Below, in pieces: positions 9,234 through 17,290 of a DNA stretch of 64,000 nt. The translations under genes were made by a program, and so were the position numbers. Below the pieces are notes generated by a model. It was not told the origin of the DNA, made no database searches, and saw nothing but the letters and a program-made list of their open reading frames with translations. Position 1 is the stretch's first letter; each line of letters opens with the position of its first letter. Source of the DNA: Shewanella fidelis ATCC BAA-318 (GTDB lineage Bacteria; Pseudomonadota; Gammaproteobacteria; Enterobacterales; Shewanellaceae); the NCBI RefSeq assembly GCF_000518605.1, contig NZ_JADX01000004.1, positions 284,885-348,884 on the forward strand, read 5' to 3'.

Positions 9234-10532
9234 ATGTCGAATCAACAAGCTTCACTTTTTAAGAAAGTGTGGTCGAGCTGGATGTCTGTGCCTTTATGGT
9301 TGCAGATCATGATTGGTATGCTGTTAGGTATTTTAACCGGAATTGGCTTAGGCGAGCAGGCTACTTACTTAAAACCGATTGGTACATTATTCGTTAACAC
9401 CATCAAAATGCTGATTGTTCCTTTAGTATTTTGTTCATTAATCGTTGGTGTGACTTCGATGCAAGACACCGCGAAAATGGGTCGCATTGGGTTTAAGTCA
9501 TTTGCTTTCTACTTAGGTACAACTTCAATTGCAATTACACTTGGCTTGATTGTAGGTCATATCATGCAGCCTGGTACTGGCCTAGATATGGTGCCACACG
9601 AGTCGGCTGAGGTGGTAAAACAAGCACCATCTATCATGCAAACCTTGATTGATATCGTGCCAACTAACCCTGTCGCTGCACTTGCTAGTGGTCAGATATT
9701 ACAAGTGATTGTGTTTGCTGTCGCACTCGGTATTGCACTGGTATTGATTGGCGACCATGGTAAACCAGCAATTCAAGTATTTGAGAGCTTAGCAGAAGCT
9801 ATGTATAAGCTGACAGATCTCGTGATGAAGCTAGCACCATACGGCGTATTTGGTCTGATGGCATGGGTTGCTGGCGAGTACGGCGTAGATATGTTGATGC
9901 CACTGATTAAAGTGATTATTGCGGTTTATATTGGCTGTTTCTTACATGTTGTAGGTTTCTACAGCTTTGTATTGGTGGTATTTGCCAAGCTTAATCCACT
10001 GCAATTCTTTAAAGGGATCAGCAATGCCATTGCTGTGGCGTACACCACGTCAAGCTCTGCAGGTACCTTACCTGCAAGTATGAAGTGTGCCAGTGAATAT
10101 CTAGGCGTTAATAAGAAGATCTCAAGCTTTGTACTGCCACTAGGTACAACCATTAACATGGATGGTACTGCACTTTACCAAGGGGTAACTGCGTTATTTG
10201 TGGCACAAGCATTTGGTATTGATTTAACTTGGGTTGACTACATTACCATTATTCTTACTGCGACTTTGGCTTCAATTGGTACTGCTGGTGTTCCGGGAGC
10301 GGGTCTGGTGATGTTAACCTTAGTGTTAACGACAGTTGGTCTGCCACTTGAAGGTGTTGCACTGATTGCGGGTATCGATCGTATCTTGGATATGGCGCGT
10401 ACCGTGGTTAACGTATCAGGTGATCTCGTTGCTACAACCGTTATTGCTAAGTCAGAAGGCGAGATTGATGTTGAGCACTACAATGCTAATGCTGAAGACA
10501 GTGTTGAGATGGCGGAAAAGCAAAAGTCATAA
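9234..10532 (+). CDS. Dicarboxylate/amino acid:cation symporter (DAACS/SLC1 family)
   Basis: Inner-membrane secondary transporter of 432 aa, similar in class to GltP/DctA/GltPh. Signature elements are present: the serine-rich re-entrant loop TTSSSAGTLPASM, the cation/substrate motif TTINMDGTALYQG in TM7, the second loop IGTAGVPGAGLVML and the TM8 segment GIDRILDMARTVVNVSGDL. An Arg at the RxxDM position in TM8 fits acidic substrates such as aspartate, glutamate or C4-dicarboxylates, but the exact substrate is uncertain. It is monocistronic, with a terminator 25 bp downstream. Confidence 0.93.
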   Translation: MSNQQASLFKKVWSSWMSVPLWLQIMIGMLLGILTGIGLGEQATYLKPIGTLFVNTIKMLIVPLVFCSLIVGVTSMQDTAKMGRIGFKSFAFYLGTTSIAITLGLIVGHIMQPGTGLDMVPHESAEVVKQAPSIMQTLIDIVPTNPVAALASGQILQVIVFAVALGIALVLIGDHGKPAIQVFESLAEAMYKLTDLVMKLAPYGVFGLMAWVAGEYGVDMLMPLIKVIIAVYIGCFLHVVGFYSFVLVVFAKLNPLQFFKGISNAIAVAYTTSSSAGTLPASMKCASEYLGVNKKISSFVLPLGTTINMDGTALYQGVTALFVAQAFGIDLTWVDYITIILTATLASIGTAGVPGAGLVMLTLVLTTVGLPLEGVALIAGIDRILDMARTVVNVSGDLVATTVIAKSEGEIDVEHYNANAEDSVEMAEKQKS

Positions 10533-10556
10533 TGGCTTAACCGATATCTGAACCAA

Positions 10557-10584
10557 TAAAAAACCGCCAACAGGCGGTTTTTTT
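10557..10584. terminator. Bidirectional terminator between convergent genes
   Basis: AAAAAACCGCC-AACA-GGCGGTTTTTTT has T runs on both strands. It can serve the symporter gene (plus) and the HslJ-like gene (minus, stop at 10603). Confidence 0.92.
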
Positions 10585-10602
10585 ATGTCTGAAACTCAAT
10601 AC

Positions 10603-11016
10603 TTACTTTTGGCTTAAAACGAATACAGTTTCATCGTTAGCATCTTTTAGTACTAACTTACCTTTTGCCATTTCAGCTTGAGTCACTTGCGGCATCGCTT
10701 GCATAACACGTTGCTCTTGTGCCGTTAGTGCGTCAACGCAAGCTTTCATGGTGTTGCCAGCAGGTTGCAAGGTTAGTGTTTGGCCATCGATGGTGTAGTT
10801 ACCAAAGAAGTTATTACAGCTATTGTTACCGGTTAATTTGCCATCTGCTGCAAAAATGAATTCTGCTGGGCTGTAATCAATAACAGGCTTACCTGCAGCT
10901 GATTCAATGTGCCATGTACCAACAATAGCTAAATCTTCAACTTGAGTTTGAGGAGTTGACTGGCAAGCAGCTAAACCCAATAGCAGACCAGCTACGATGA
11001 AGGATTGTTTTATCAT
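10603..11016 (-). CDS. hslJ: META-domain (HslJ-like) lipoprotein
   Basis: 137-aa envelope lipoprotein. The signal peptide MIKQSFIVAGLLLGLAAC ends in a lipobox, with Cys18 as the lipidated residue. The rest is a META/DUF306 domain: GTWHIESAAGKP, GKLTGNNSCNNFFGNYTIDG and MKACVDALTAQEQRVMQAM are the conserved blocks. E. coli HslJ (about 140 aa) is a heat-inducible outer-membrane protein linked to novobiocin tolerance; equivalence here is by family only. Confidence 0.82.
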   Translation of the reverse strand: MIKQSFIVAGLLLGLAACQSTPQTQVEDLAIVGTWHIESAAGKPVIDYSPAEFIFAADGKLTGNNSCNNFFGNYTIDGQTLTLQPAGNTMKACVDALTAQEQRVMQAMPQVTQAEMAKGKLVLKDANDETVFVLSQK

Positions 11017-11116
11017 GTTGTGGATCCAAAGTGATTAATATCGGTATATTGTGACTATAGTATACTAATCGCTAGGCATATTAGTAAAAAAATCCGTATC
11101 AAAAAGAGGGGGTAGC

Positions 11117-11335
11117 GTGCAAAAACGTATCATAGATGCCTTAAAAGTGATGCATTGGCTTGGGTTAACTATGTTACTCACTGCCGTGGGGATCTATTTC
11201 CTTTCTGACTGGGCACAGCAAATTAGCGGTATGGTCACTGTTGCCAGCTTAGCGGGTGTAGGCATGGTGATGATGTCGCCTTTTCCTATCGCATTATTTT
11301 TAGACTGGGCTCGCTCGCAAAGTACTGATAAATGA
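11117..11335 (+). CDS. Hypothetical two-TM inner-membrane protein
   Basis: 72 aa with two hydrophobic spans at about residues 14-31 and 38-60. It starts at a GTG with GAGGGGG five to ten bases upstream, a strong site that supports a real gene. No family recognised. It converges on the degenerate GGDEF gene across a long hairpin. Confidence 0.6.
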   Translation: MQKRIIDALKVMHWLGLTMLLTAVGIYFLSDWAQQISGMVTVASLAGVGMVMMSPFPIALFLDWARSQSTDK

Positions 11336-11336
11336 A

Positions 11337-11382
11337 GGTATGCCTTATCAGCTTAAAAATTATAAAGCTGCTAAGGCATACC
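11337..11382. terminator. Long hairpin between convergent genes
   Basis: GGTATGCCTTA pairs perfectly with TAAGGCATACC. After one mismatch CAGCTT pairs with AAGCTG around an AT-rich loop. It begins two bases after the stop of the 72-aa gene and ends eight bases before the stop of the minus-strand gene. There is no T run on either side, so it may act as an RNA end-protecting or factor-dependent terminator structure. Confidence 0.6.
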
Positions 11383-11389
11383 ACTGAGC

Positions 11390-12331
11390 TTAGCGTCTAG
11401 TTGCTAATATTTTTTCCCGATTTCGCTCAAGATCGGCAACAGCTTGTTGCTGCATCGGTATCAATGATTGTTGGCTATCAGGGGTAAAAAAGCACATACC
11501 GCTTAGCAGTGTCACGTCAGGCGCTTCGCGTTCGAGGCGCTTACGTAGTCTGGCGATAAGAGTGGCTAAATTCGCTTCATTATCAATAAAGGCGAGAATA
11601 ATAAATTGCTCATCGTCAAAGCGGGCGCAGATATCCGCTTCTCGCATACTTTCTGAAATGACTCTGGCAATGGTGCGTATAAACTGTGAGCCTATGGCTG
11701 CCGATGCATTTGCCCGCGACGGCATCGCTTCAAGTACGATTAAACCAGCATGGGAGCCAAATCTACGACTTAAGCTTAATTGTCTTGGTGCCATCAAGTT
11801 AAAGCCGTATGGGTTTAGCATGTAGGTAAACTCATCTTGCACAGATAATCGCTGCAGTTGCTCAGCCATATACATCTGCTTTAGTTCGCCTTGCAGTAAC
11901 GCTTTTATTGATTCGCATACAGCAGCATAGGTGTTGCTGATATGAGTGGTGGCGGGATCGCAAATTAGTAAGCAGCCAAATACACGACCGTCAGGCCAAG
12001 ACAGCTGTATTGCCAATAGCAGGCTAACCGCGTTCGTGGTGCAGCCAATATCACTCGGCTTTAACTTTATTAAGCCAAAGTCGGTTTGGTCGTTGATTGA
12101 TTGGATTAAGCCTTTAGCTTCGAAGATTTCACCTAGCATTAAGTTCTTCGAGTCGAAAGGCGCGTTACAAACCGTTTGCGCTTCGTCGCCATTGGTCTGA
12201 ATAATCAGGGTGTTTTTCGCTTGGTAAAGGTCGTTGATTAAGTCGACCTGTTGCTGCCATCTTGGCAAGCTAATTGCGGGATGATCCTTTTCCCTTAGCC
12301 AAACCTTTTGGTTACTGTCTTGGGCTAACAT
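11390..12331 (-). CDS. GAF-like plus degenerate GGDEF domain protein
   Basis: 313 aa, no signal peptide or TM segment. Residues ~20-150 look like a GAF-type sensory domain. Residues ~165-310 follow a GGDEF fold: SRRFGSHAGLIVLEAM, then IARVISESMREADICARFDDEQFIILAF, then LIARLRKRLE. The catalytic GG(D/E)EF signature is replaced by RFDDEQF (237-243), so diguanylate cyclase activity is unlikely. It could be a c-di-GMP or GTP sensor or a structural remnant. It is monocistronic on the minus strand. Confidence 0.75.
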   Translation of the reverse strand: MLAQDSNQKVWLREKDHPAISLPRWQQQVDLINDLYQAKNTLIIQTNGDEAQTVCNAPFDSKNLMLGEIFEAKGLIQSINDQTDFGLIKLKPSDIGCTTNAVSLLLAIQLSWPDGRVFGCLLICDPATTHISNTYAAVCESIKALLQGELKQMYMAEQLQRLSVQDEFTYMLNPYGFNLMAPRQLSLSRRFGSHAGLIVLEAMPSRANASAAIGSQFIRTIARVISESMREADICARFDDEQFIILAFIDNEANLATLIARLRKRLEREAPDVTLLSGMCFFTPDSQQSLIPMQQQAVADLERNREKILATRR

Positions 12332-12755
12332 ATTGGGCTCATTAGTTATTATTAGGACGATACGGGTACTAACTGGTGAAAGACTATACTAATTTTTGCT
12401 GGTTATTTGAATGTTAAAAATGTAGGTTTTTTGCTATTTTATGCTTGAATAGTACACATCGGATCACTTGATTTAGGTGAATTAATTCATTTATTTTTGG
12501 GGATGCGCCTGTCTATCAAGCTTGTGGGGTATTCGGCTATAATTGCTATATATTACTGTCGTGTATCTAATAGCAAATCATTATAAGAAATCGAGGCACC
12601 TCAAGCTTTAGCTAAGGTGATTTTTTGCCATTATTGACTCATTGCGAACCTACATAACTATGCGGTTCTATGCTGTAGAGCCGCATATGTTGTTAATGTT
12701 TGGAGGATAGCAATGGCTGTCTTCTTTGGCTGAAGTAAATACTTAAAGTAACACA
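12332..12755 (+). promoter_or_regulatory. 424-bp intergenic leader before the GNAT gene
   Basis: No long ORF. It holds promoters for the divergent GGDEF-like and GNAT genes. Near its right end are an 11-bp-stem hairpin at 12660-12686 (ATGCGGTTCTA pairing with TAGAGCCGCAT, one G-U) and a six-codon ORF with a strong ribosome binding site (separate entry). Confidence 0.5.
12713..12733 (+). CDS. Possible six-codon upstream ORF (MAVFFG)
   Basis: ATG GCT GTC TTC TTT GGC TGA, with GGAGG six bases before the ATG. That is a better ribosome binding site than the GNAT gene's own, which starts 22 bp further on. A hairpin precedes it. It may be a leader peptide that couples translation to the GNAT gene, but it could also be a chance occurrence. 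Confidence 0.3.
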   Translation: MAVFFG

Positions 12756-13313
12756 ATGAAAATTAGACGAGCCAACATATCGGATGTTACCGCCTTAGCT
12801 GCATTAGAACAGCTGCACTTACAAGATGAATTAGCTGCTGATAAACGGGATAACTCGTTTGAAGGTCAATCTTTTTCAGCAGCAGATTTTACCACTTTAA
12901 TTAACCAACACTGGGTGATTGTCGCTGAAGTTGATACAACAATCGTTGGCTACGTGATCGCCGGAAAATGGTCTTTCTTTAAGCAATGGCCGATTTACCG
13001 TAACTTATTGAATCGTTTGCCTAAGCTTGATTATGAACGAGCAAGACTCACTGAAAACAACTGTTGCCAATATGGCCCTATCTGGATTGCGAGTCAGCAT
13101 CGAGGACAAGGTATATTTGAAGCTTTAGTAGGGTTCTTAAAAAAACAGGTTAGCAATGAGTTACCCTATATGTTGACCTTTATTGCTGAAGACAACCAAG
13201 GCTCATTTGCTGCTCATACTCGTAAAGCTGATATGCAAGTTGTCGATTACATTAGTTTTGATGGCCGTGATTATTACTTATTAGTCCTACCAACCAGTGA
13301 AAGCTTTTTTTAA
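12756..13313 (+). CDS. GNAT family N-acetyltransferase
   Basis: 185 aa, starting MKIRRANISDVTALAALEQLH, typical of RimI-like GNATs. The acetyl-CoA loop is IASQHRGQGIFEALVGFLKK (QxxGxG). The C-terminal half has FIAEDNQGSFAAHTRKADMQ. It carries a longer middle segment (~75-105) than minimal GNATs. The following 116-aa gene begins eight bases after its stop, so the two are probably an operon. Substrate unknown. Confidence 0.82.
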   Translation: MKIRRANISDVTALAALEQLHLQDELAADKRDNSFEGQSFSAADFTTLINQHWVIVAEVDTTIVGYVIAGKWSFFKQWPIYRNLLNRLPKLDYERARLTENNCCQYGPIWIASQHRGQGIFEALVGFLKKQVSNELPYMLTFIAEDNQGSFAAHTRKADMQVVDYISFDGRDYYLLVLPTSESFF

Positions 13314-13321
13314 GGAAGTTT

Positions 13322-13672
13322 ATGTTATCACCATCTGTTGCTGCTATTTTCAAACCATACCTTAGCCTTAATCTTTCGGGGTTCGATAACCTCAAATTAG
13401 TGATCGCGGTATTAACGGCCCAAGGGCAGGAGTGCCATGCCTTGGAAGCGCAGCTAACCTTTGAAGGCAAAAGCCAAACCGCATACCTAGTTCGTTGGCA
13501 TAAGCACTTTATTTATTGTGGTCGTACTAATTCTTACGGTAATTCACTTGATGAAGTAGCGAGTCTTGATGACATTAATCCCGAGTCGATTAAGGTGCTA
13601 CAGCCGCCAATTTTATCTATGCAACAGCTTGAGTTTATGTGCATGGAGAATGCACACTTTGATCACTGTTAG
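13322..13672 (+). CDS. Hypothetical protein, co-transcribed with GNAT
   Basis: 116 aa, soluble, no signal peptide. AAGGAAG precedes the ATG, which lies eight bases after the GNAT stop. It contains FEGKSQTAYLVRWHKHFIYCGRTNSYGNS, suggesting a small beta-rich fold, and four cysteines. I do not recognise a family. The tight spacing suggests a role linked to the acetyltransferase, but that is inference. Confidence 0.65.
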   Translation: MLSPSVAAIFKPYLSLNLSGFDNLKLVIAVLTAQGQECHALEAQLTFEGKSQTAYLVRWHKHFIYCGRTNSYGNSLDEVASLDDINPESIKVLQPPILSMQQLEFMCMENAHFDHC

Positions 13673-13779
13673 TTATGGTGTCGCGATAGCTTAACGTAAT
13701 ACCAGCTGAGGCTGGATTTAGTTTAGCCGCGATAGTGCTGACAAGCATTTCTATTTACAAAGTGTGAAAACGCATTAAA

Positions 13780-13810
13780 AGGGCGCAGGCTTATTAAAAG
13801 CTATCGCCCT
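13780..13810 (-). terminator. Probable terminator of the DUF3016 gene
   Basis: AGGGCG pairs with CGCCCT, with an inner GCTT/AAGC helix, and is followed on the minus strand by TTTTAATG. It lies 22 bp past the DUF3016 gene stop. Read on the plus strand it could also end the GNAT operon, but less convincingly. Confidence 0.55.
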
Positions 13811-13831
13811 ATTTATTGTTGTAAAACTTCA

Positions 13832-14365
13832 CTATAGCAGTGGTTTAATTGTTTTTTTAAACCACTCTATTAGCAATTTTTGCTCATAACGGAAAGTGTC
13901 GTTATTTAATGGCTGCAGATCCGAAAGATAACTCATATTTCTGAGTTTCTCAGTTCCAGATGCGATGACTTTGCCGTTTTGGCTTAATGTATACTCGAAA
14001 TCTAATTTTGGTGGGTAAAGGTCTGTGACAACACGAATGTCGTCTACTGAGGCACCAAAAGTGGGCTGAACATCTCCAGCAAGATCGACATTGGTCACAG
14101 TGAGATCTAATTGCTGCCCCTCAGTTAAATGCTTATTGGCAAGCTTACCGAGCTCTTGGGTAAGCTGGGTAAACAGGTACTGCTCAAACTTTGATTGCAC
14201 GCCAATAGTCGCTTCAATATCGGTATAGTCGTTGGTGTTTTGCCAGAGAATATTGACATTACCGTCATTAGTCAGAAAGTTCTGCGGCTCAGTAGGAGCT
14301 TGCTGAGCACAACCTGTTATGGTTAATGTTGCGGTAAACAGTACTAGCTTCAGTAAGTGTTTCAT
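13832..14365 (-). CDS. DUF3016 family lipoprotein
   Basis: 177 aa from the ATG at 14365, which has GGAG nine bases before it (the open frame runs 11 codons further up). The signal peptide ends in LTITGCAQQ, a lipobox. The body fits DUF3016: VNILWQNTNDYTDIEA near the start, GQQLDLTVTNVDLAGDVQP and VVTDLYPPKLDFEYTL. This family of periplasmic or outer-membrane lipoproteins is common in Shewanella-like bacteria and has no known function. Confidence 0.8.
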   Translation of the reverse strand: MKHLLKLVLFTATLTITGCAQQAPTEPQNFLTNDGNVNILWQNTNDYTDIEATIGVQSKFEQYLFTQLTQELGKLANKHLTEGQQLDLTVTNVDLAGDVQPTFGASVDDIRVVTDLYPPKLDFEYTLSQNGKVIASGTEKLRNMSYLSDLQPLNNDTFRYEQKLLIEWFKKTIKPLL

Positions 14366-14391
14366 ATCGACTCCGTTGTATGTCAGGTAAT

Positions 14392-14439
14392 ATACCAATA
14401 AGGATAAAGACTTGTTTAACTTCTTATTCTGATTGGTAT
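14392..14439. mobile_element. 48-bp remnant of the MITE family
   Basis: ATACCAATAAGGATAA at one end and TTATTCTGATTGGTAT at the other form 14 of 16 matched inverted termini of the same type as the full MITEs. Only a 16-bp centre remains. It lies in the upstream region of the DUF3016 gene and would fold into a hairpin. It looks like an internal deletion derivative. Confidence 0.65.
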
Positions 14440-14489
14440 ACCTAGTTATAGCTCAATTATTGCAATAGCCCAGTGCAATTGATCACTAA

Positions 14490-15182
14490 CTATAAGCTTT
14501 TATCAAACTTATCGATTAAGGCTTGCTCTTTTGTGGTGACATCATCAAACAAGCTGTAGTCGTAAAGGTTATACTCAATGCGCTTTTCACTCGGGTAGTT
14601 CTTAAGTTTAATCGTTAGGTTTTCGGCGTTTTTTGATAGTCGGTTTAAACTGGCGGATCGATGTTGTGATATATCGCCCCAGACCTCTTCAGGGTGATAC
14701 TTTTCCTCTAAACCCTTTTGAGTTTTGGCATTAAGCTTGGCAACATTTTGGCGGATTGATAGGTTGCCAAGTTTGCCATCATCGGTGAATCTTGCAATAA
14801 ACCATACAATATTGTTGGCTTGCAAAAATGCGGTATCGCAGGCTTTATCTGAACAAGAGATCTCTTTAATCTCGTTAGTTAAACGTAATTGTTGAACTTG
14901 CTTAATGAGTAGCTCTCGTTGCTCTGTGGGTATGTGTGAGTACTTTTGTTGATATTCGTCGGCTATCTCTGCGGCCGCAGCAGTAAAGTCGGTCGGTATT
15001 GGATTGTTGAGGTTTCCCACGGTAACTTTAGAGCTAGCTTGGATCTTTAGTAGCTGAACTACCTCATTAGGTGTCATTTCTAATTGTAAGCCCAAAATAT
15101 CTGTTGGTTGTTGGGCTTGTGCAATCGGCGTTATCGCGAAAGGCGTAATAAATAGCGCCTTAATGCATGTCTTCCATTTCAT
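14490..15182 (-). CDS. Hypothetical secreted/periplasmic protein
   Basis: 230 aa. I start at the ATG at 15182, with AGGGA nine bases upstream; the frame is open for 19 more codons. This gives a standard signal peptide, MKWKTCIKALFITPFAITPIAQAQQ, cleaved after AQA. The mature part starts PTDILGLQLEMTPNEVVQLL, the pattern seen in proteins that begin with a short domain on how a gene product responds to load, but I cannot assign a family. One cysteine pair (SCSDKACD) may form a disulfide. Confidence 0.7.
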   Translation of the reverse strand: MKWKTCIKALFITPFAITPIAQAQQPTDILGLQLEMTPNEVVQLLKIQASSKVTVGNLNNPIPTDFTAAAAEIADEYQQKYSHIPTEQRELLIKQVQQLRLTNEIKEISCSDKACDTAFLQANNIVWFIARFTDDGKLGNLSIRQNVAKLNAKTQKGLEEKYHPEEVWGDISQHRSASLNRLSKNAENLTIKLKNYPSEKRIEYNLYDYSLFDDVTTKEQALIDKFDKSL

Positions 15183-15571
15183 GGTGTACTTCCCTTGGCT
15201 TTTACTGTTCCATTTGTAATGCGGATGACACCATAACATAGGTATGAGTGATAAATTAACTACGAGTTAGCTCGTTTACATTGCTGCTAGCATGTCGCCA
15301 TATTCGATTATTGGTTGTTGTGGCTGAGAGCAGTTAGAGGATGCTTCAGTGATAGGGGGCTAACTCAAATCTAAGTTTTGAAGTTTGATAAACCCGACTC
15401 GCAACTATGACTGCTCAAGAGTGACACCAGCGGCAGAACAAGGTATTTTTACGCCCTTGTACGTTATCTAGCGTCAATGCTGGCATTATAAAGCCGCTAG
15501 TCTAGGATCAGAGCACTGGTTTTAATTTTTACACTTTTCGAAGCTTGTATGCTTCGCCTGGAAAACAACAT
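15183..15571. other. Intergenic region, nothing recognised
   Basis: 389 bp between divergent genes. It must carry two promoters, but I see no convincing operator, RNA gene or repeat. Confidence 0.5.
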
Positions 15572-16267
15572 ATGAGTAGTACATCGACACATAAACCTCG
15601 GCCTATGGTTGATCTGTTAGTAAGTATCGCCATTCCCGCTTTTATCTTAATGAAGTTAAGTGGTGATGCTCAGCTAGGTGCGAGTGGTGGTTTAATGTTG
15701 GCGTTAAGCTTTCCATTAGGCTGGGGTATTTTTGAGCTTATCAAATACAGAAAATTTAATTTTATCGCCTTGCTTGGCCTAGCCAATGTGGCGCTAACCG
15801 GCGGTATTGGTTTACTGGAACTTGATCTGAAGTGGTTAGCAATCAAAGAAGCAGCGATTCCAGCGGTTATCGGTATTGCCGTGCTTATTTCGACCTTTAC
15901 TTCTAAGCCACTAATCAAAGCTATGGTCTTTAATCCTGCGGTGATGGACGTAGATAAGATCATGCAGCGCTTACAAGAGAACAATTGTATGGCGGCGTTT
16001 GAAAAGCGACTCATGAATGCTACCTATATGGTTGCAGGCTCATTTGCGTTCTCGGCCACGATGAATTACATATTGGCAAAGTGGATCGTGACCAGCCCAA
16101 CAGGCACCCCTGAGTTTAATGAGCAGTTGGGGGAGTTGAGTTTATACAGTTACCCAATGATTGCTGTGCCATCTATGTTGATGATGATGGCCACGTTTTA
16201 TTATCTATGGCGTACGATTCGTGATTTAACCGGGCTTAAATTGGAAGAGGTTTTGGCAAACCAGTAA
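15572..16267 (+). CDS. VC0807-type multi-pass membrane protein
   Basis: 231 aa with about six hydrophobic segments (residues ~15-30, 38-55, 65-85, 90-108, 155-175, 195-215). It resembles the VC0807 family of uncharacterised inner-membrane proteins: the N-terminal RPMVDLLVSIAIPAFILMKL and VAGSFAFSATMNYILAKWIV are the parts I used. The frame opens at a TTG at 15545; the ATG at 15572 gives a more usual N-terminus. Function unknown. The multi-hairpin repeat begins seven bases after its stop. Confidence 0.65.
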   Translation: MSSTSTHKPRPMVDLLVSIAIPAFILMKLSGDAQLGASGGLMLALSFPLGWGIFELIKYRKFNFIALLGLANVALTGGIGLLELDLKWLAIKEAAIPAVIGIAVLISTFTSKPLIKAMVFNPAVMDVDKIMQRLQENNCMAAFEKRLMNATYMVAGSFAFSATMNYILAKWIVTSPTGTPEFNEQLGELSLYSYPMIAVPSMLMMMATFYYLWRTIRDLTGLKLEEVLANQ

Positions 16268-16274
16268 TGGTTGT

Positions 16275-16640
16275 GTCAGGTTGCGTCTGACGGTTCGCTT
16301 TCTAGTAATCAAACTTCGTTTGATAAGTCTATCAGGCTACGCCTGACTTCTAAGTTAGACTTTGTCTAACAATTAACATCGTGGGATTCCATCCCACACC
16401 CGGGCAAAAGGGGGACAACAGCTTCCCCCTCTTGACCCTTTCTTTTATAAAGAGTCCCAGCCGCCCCGACGAAGTTGTTGATCCTCAGTTATTTTCGACA
16501 ATCGCTATCGCCTTATATTCGCCATCCATGGCTCACCTAAGGCTATCTCGGCATCCATGCCTCGCTCATGCGGCTAATGTTTACAAGAGCCTTCAATAAC
16601 CTCGGTAACTCCGATGGGGAATAGGCGTTTTCTGTGGGTT
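16275..16640 (+). repeat. String-of-hairpins repeat, copy A
   Basis: It begins seven bases after a stop codon with a row of short hairpins: GTCAGGTTGCGTCTGAC (16275), ATCAAACTTCGTTTGAT (16308), TCAGGCTACGCCTGA (16332), GTTAGACTTTGTCTAAC (16354) and GTGGGATTCCATCCCAC (16381). Then comes a larger helix, GGGCAAAAGGGGG against CCCCCTCTTGACCC (16402-16438), and then GCCATCCATGGC and GGCATCCATGCC. It ends in AACTCCGATGGGGAATAGG and GCGTTTTCTGT. Copies B (18694-18976, inverted) and C (51579-51890) have the same order. ORFs called inside it are not credible genes. Confidence 0.8.
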
Positions 16641-16680
16641 TGTAATGAGCTGATAGCTTTTAGTTATGGCAATCAGATAT

Positions 16681-16785
16681 GCGCTAAGGCCTCAATATGG
16701 GGCGCATAAAAGCATGGCTATAATTAGCGACGAAGGAGCGCAAGCCATGCGTTTTTCGTCCATGCCATTATTGACTTGTTATGTT
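16681..16785 (-). repeat. attC-like site c (cassette 3)
   Basis: Follows the stop of the 132-aa cassette gene. It opens with ATAACAAG, and its central stem pairs AGCATGGCT with AGCCATGCG across a GC-rich spacer. The distal end (CCTTAGCGC) departs from the usual GTTRRRY core, so this site may be degenerate and mark the end of the array. Confidence 0.6.
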
Positions 16786-17177
16786 TCCCAACTCGTATCA
16801 TCACCTATACATTTAAAGGCTATGCTCGATCTACCATTCAGGTTGAAAGTAACCTTAGTCCCATTTTCAATTGCTTTCGTTTCACAAGATACTATTTGTG
16901 ACCCCGCAATATTCAACTCATTTCCTAGGTCACGAAACTTATATACGGTTTCATCAAATTTAATTATGTGCTCATTTTCGAAGTCAGTAATATCTTGACG
17001 CCAGAAAACAATGCCGCAATCAAAGTAAAGTCGATACCAAGTATTGTCGACGTTGAGATAGACGACATTGGCCACTTCTTCACAGATGCCATCATACCAG
17101 AACTCCTGCACTATCAATTTTTTTAGTGCTTTACCATTTAGCTCGGGCACTACGCCGTTAATTTCAAGTTCATCCAT
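16779..17177 (-). CDS. Hypothetical cassette-borne protein
   Basis: 132 aa, soluble, acidic (MDELEINGVVPELNGKALKK...). Aromatic-rich segments VVYLNVDNTWYRLYFDCG and FDETVYKFRDLGNELN suggest a beta-rich fold. No family recognised. The start codon lies 14 bases after the presumed recombination point of the upstream attC, and the stop lies inside the next attC-like site, as expected for an integron gene cassette. Base composition is more AT-rich than flanking core genes. Confidence 0.65.
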   Translation of the reverse strand: MDELEINGVVPELNGKALKKLIVQEFWYDGICEEVANVVYLNVDNTWYRLYFDCGIVFWRQDITDFENEHIIKFDETVYKFRDLGNELNIAGSQIVSCETKAIENGTKVTFNLNGRSSIAFKCIGDDTSWET

Positions 17178-17190
17178 AATCTAAGGGAAA

Positions 17191-17290
17191 CATAACGCCC
17201 CAATAATGGGCAAATAACAGTTGGTTAAAATAAGCGACGCAGGAGCAAAAACCAACTGTTATTTGTCCTGATTAATTGGCTTGTTATAAC
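17191..17290 (-). repeat. attC-like site b (cassette 2)
   Basis: On the minus strand it runs from GTTATAACAAGCC to GGGGCGTTATG. The core helix pairs AACAGTTGGTT with AACCAACTGTT around a short GC-rich spacer (GCTCCTGCGTCGC). Terminal complementarity, size (100 bp) and position at the stop codon of the cassette ORF match VCR-type attC sites. Confidence 0.8.

Noticed and set aside
16381-16599. 72-codon plus-strand ORF (MGFHPTPGQKGD...)
   Set aside because: It lies wholly inside hairpin-string copy A, reads through palindromes, has no ribosome binding site, and related frames appear in copies B and C only because the DNA repeat is shared.
16666-16998. 110-codon plus-strand ORF across attC site c
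   Set aside because: Antisense to the 132-aa cassette ORF and spanning the attC; the minus-strand frame fits the cassette structure.
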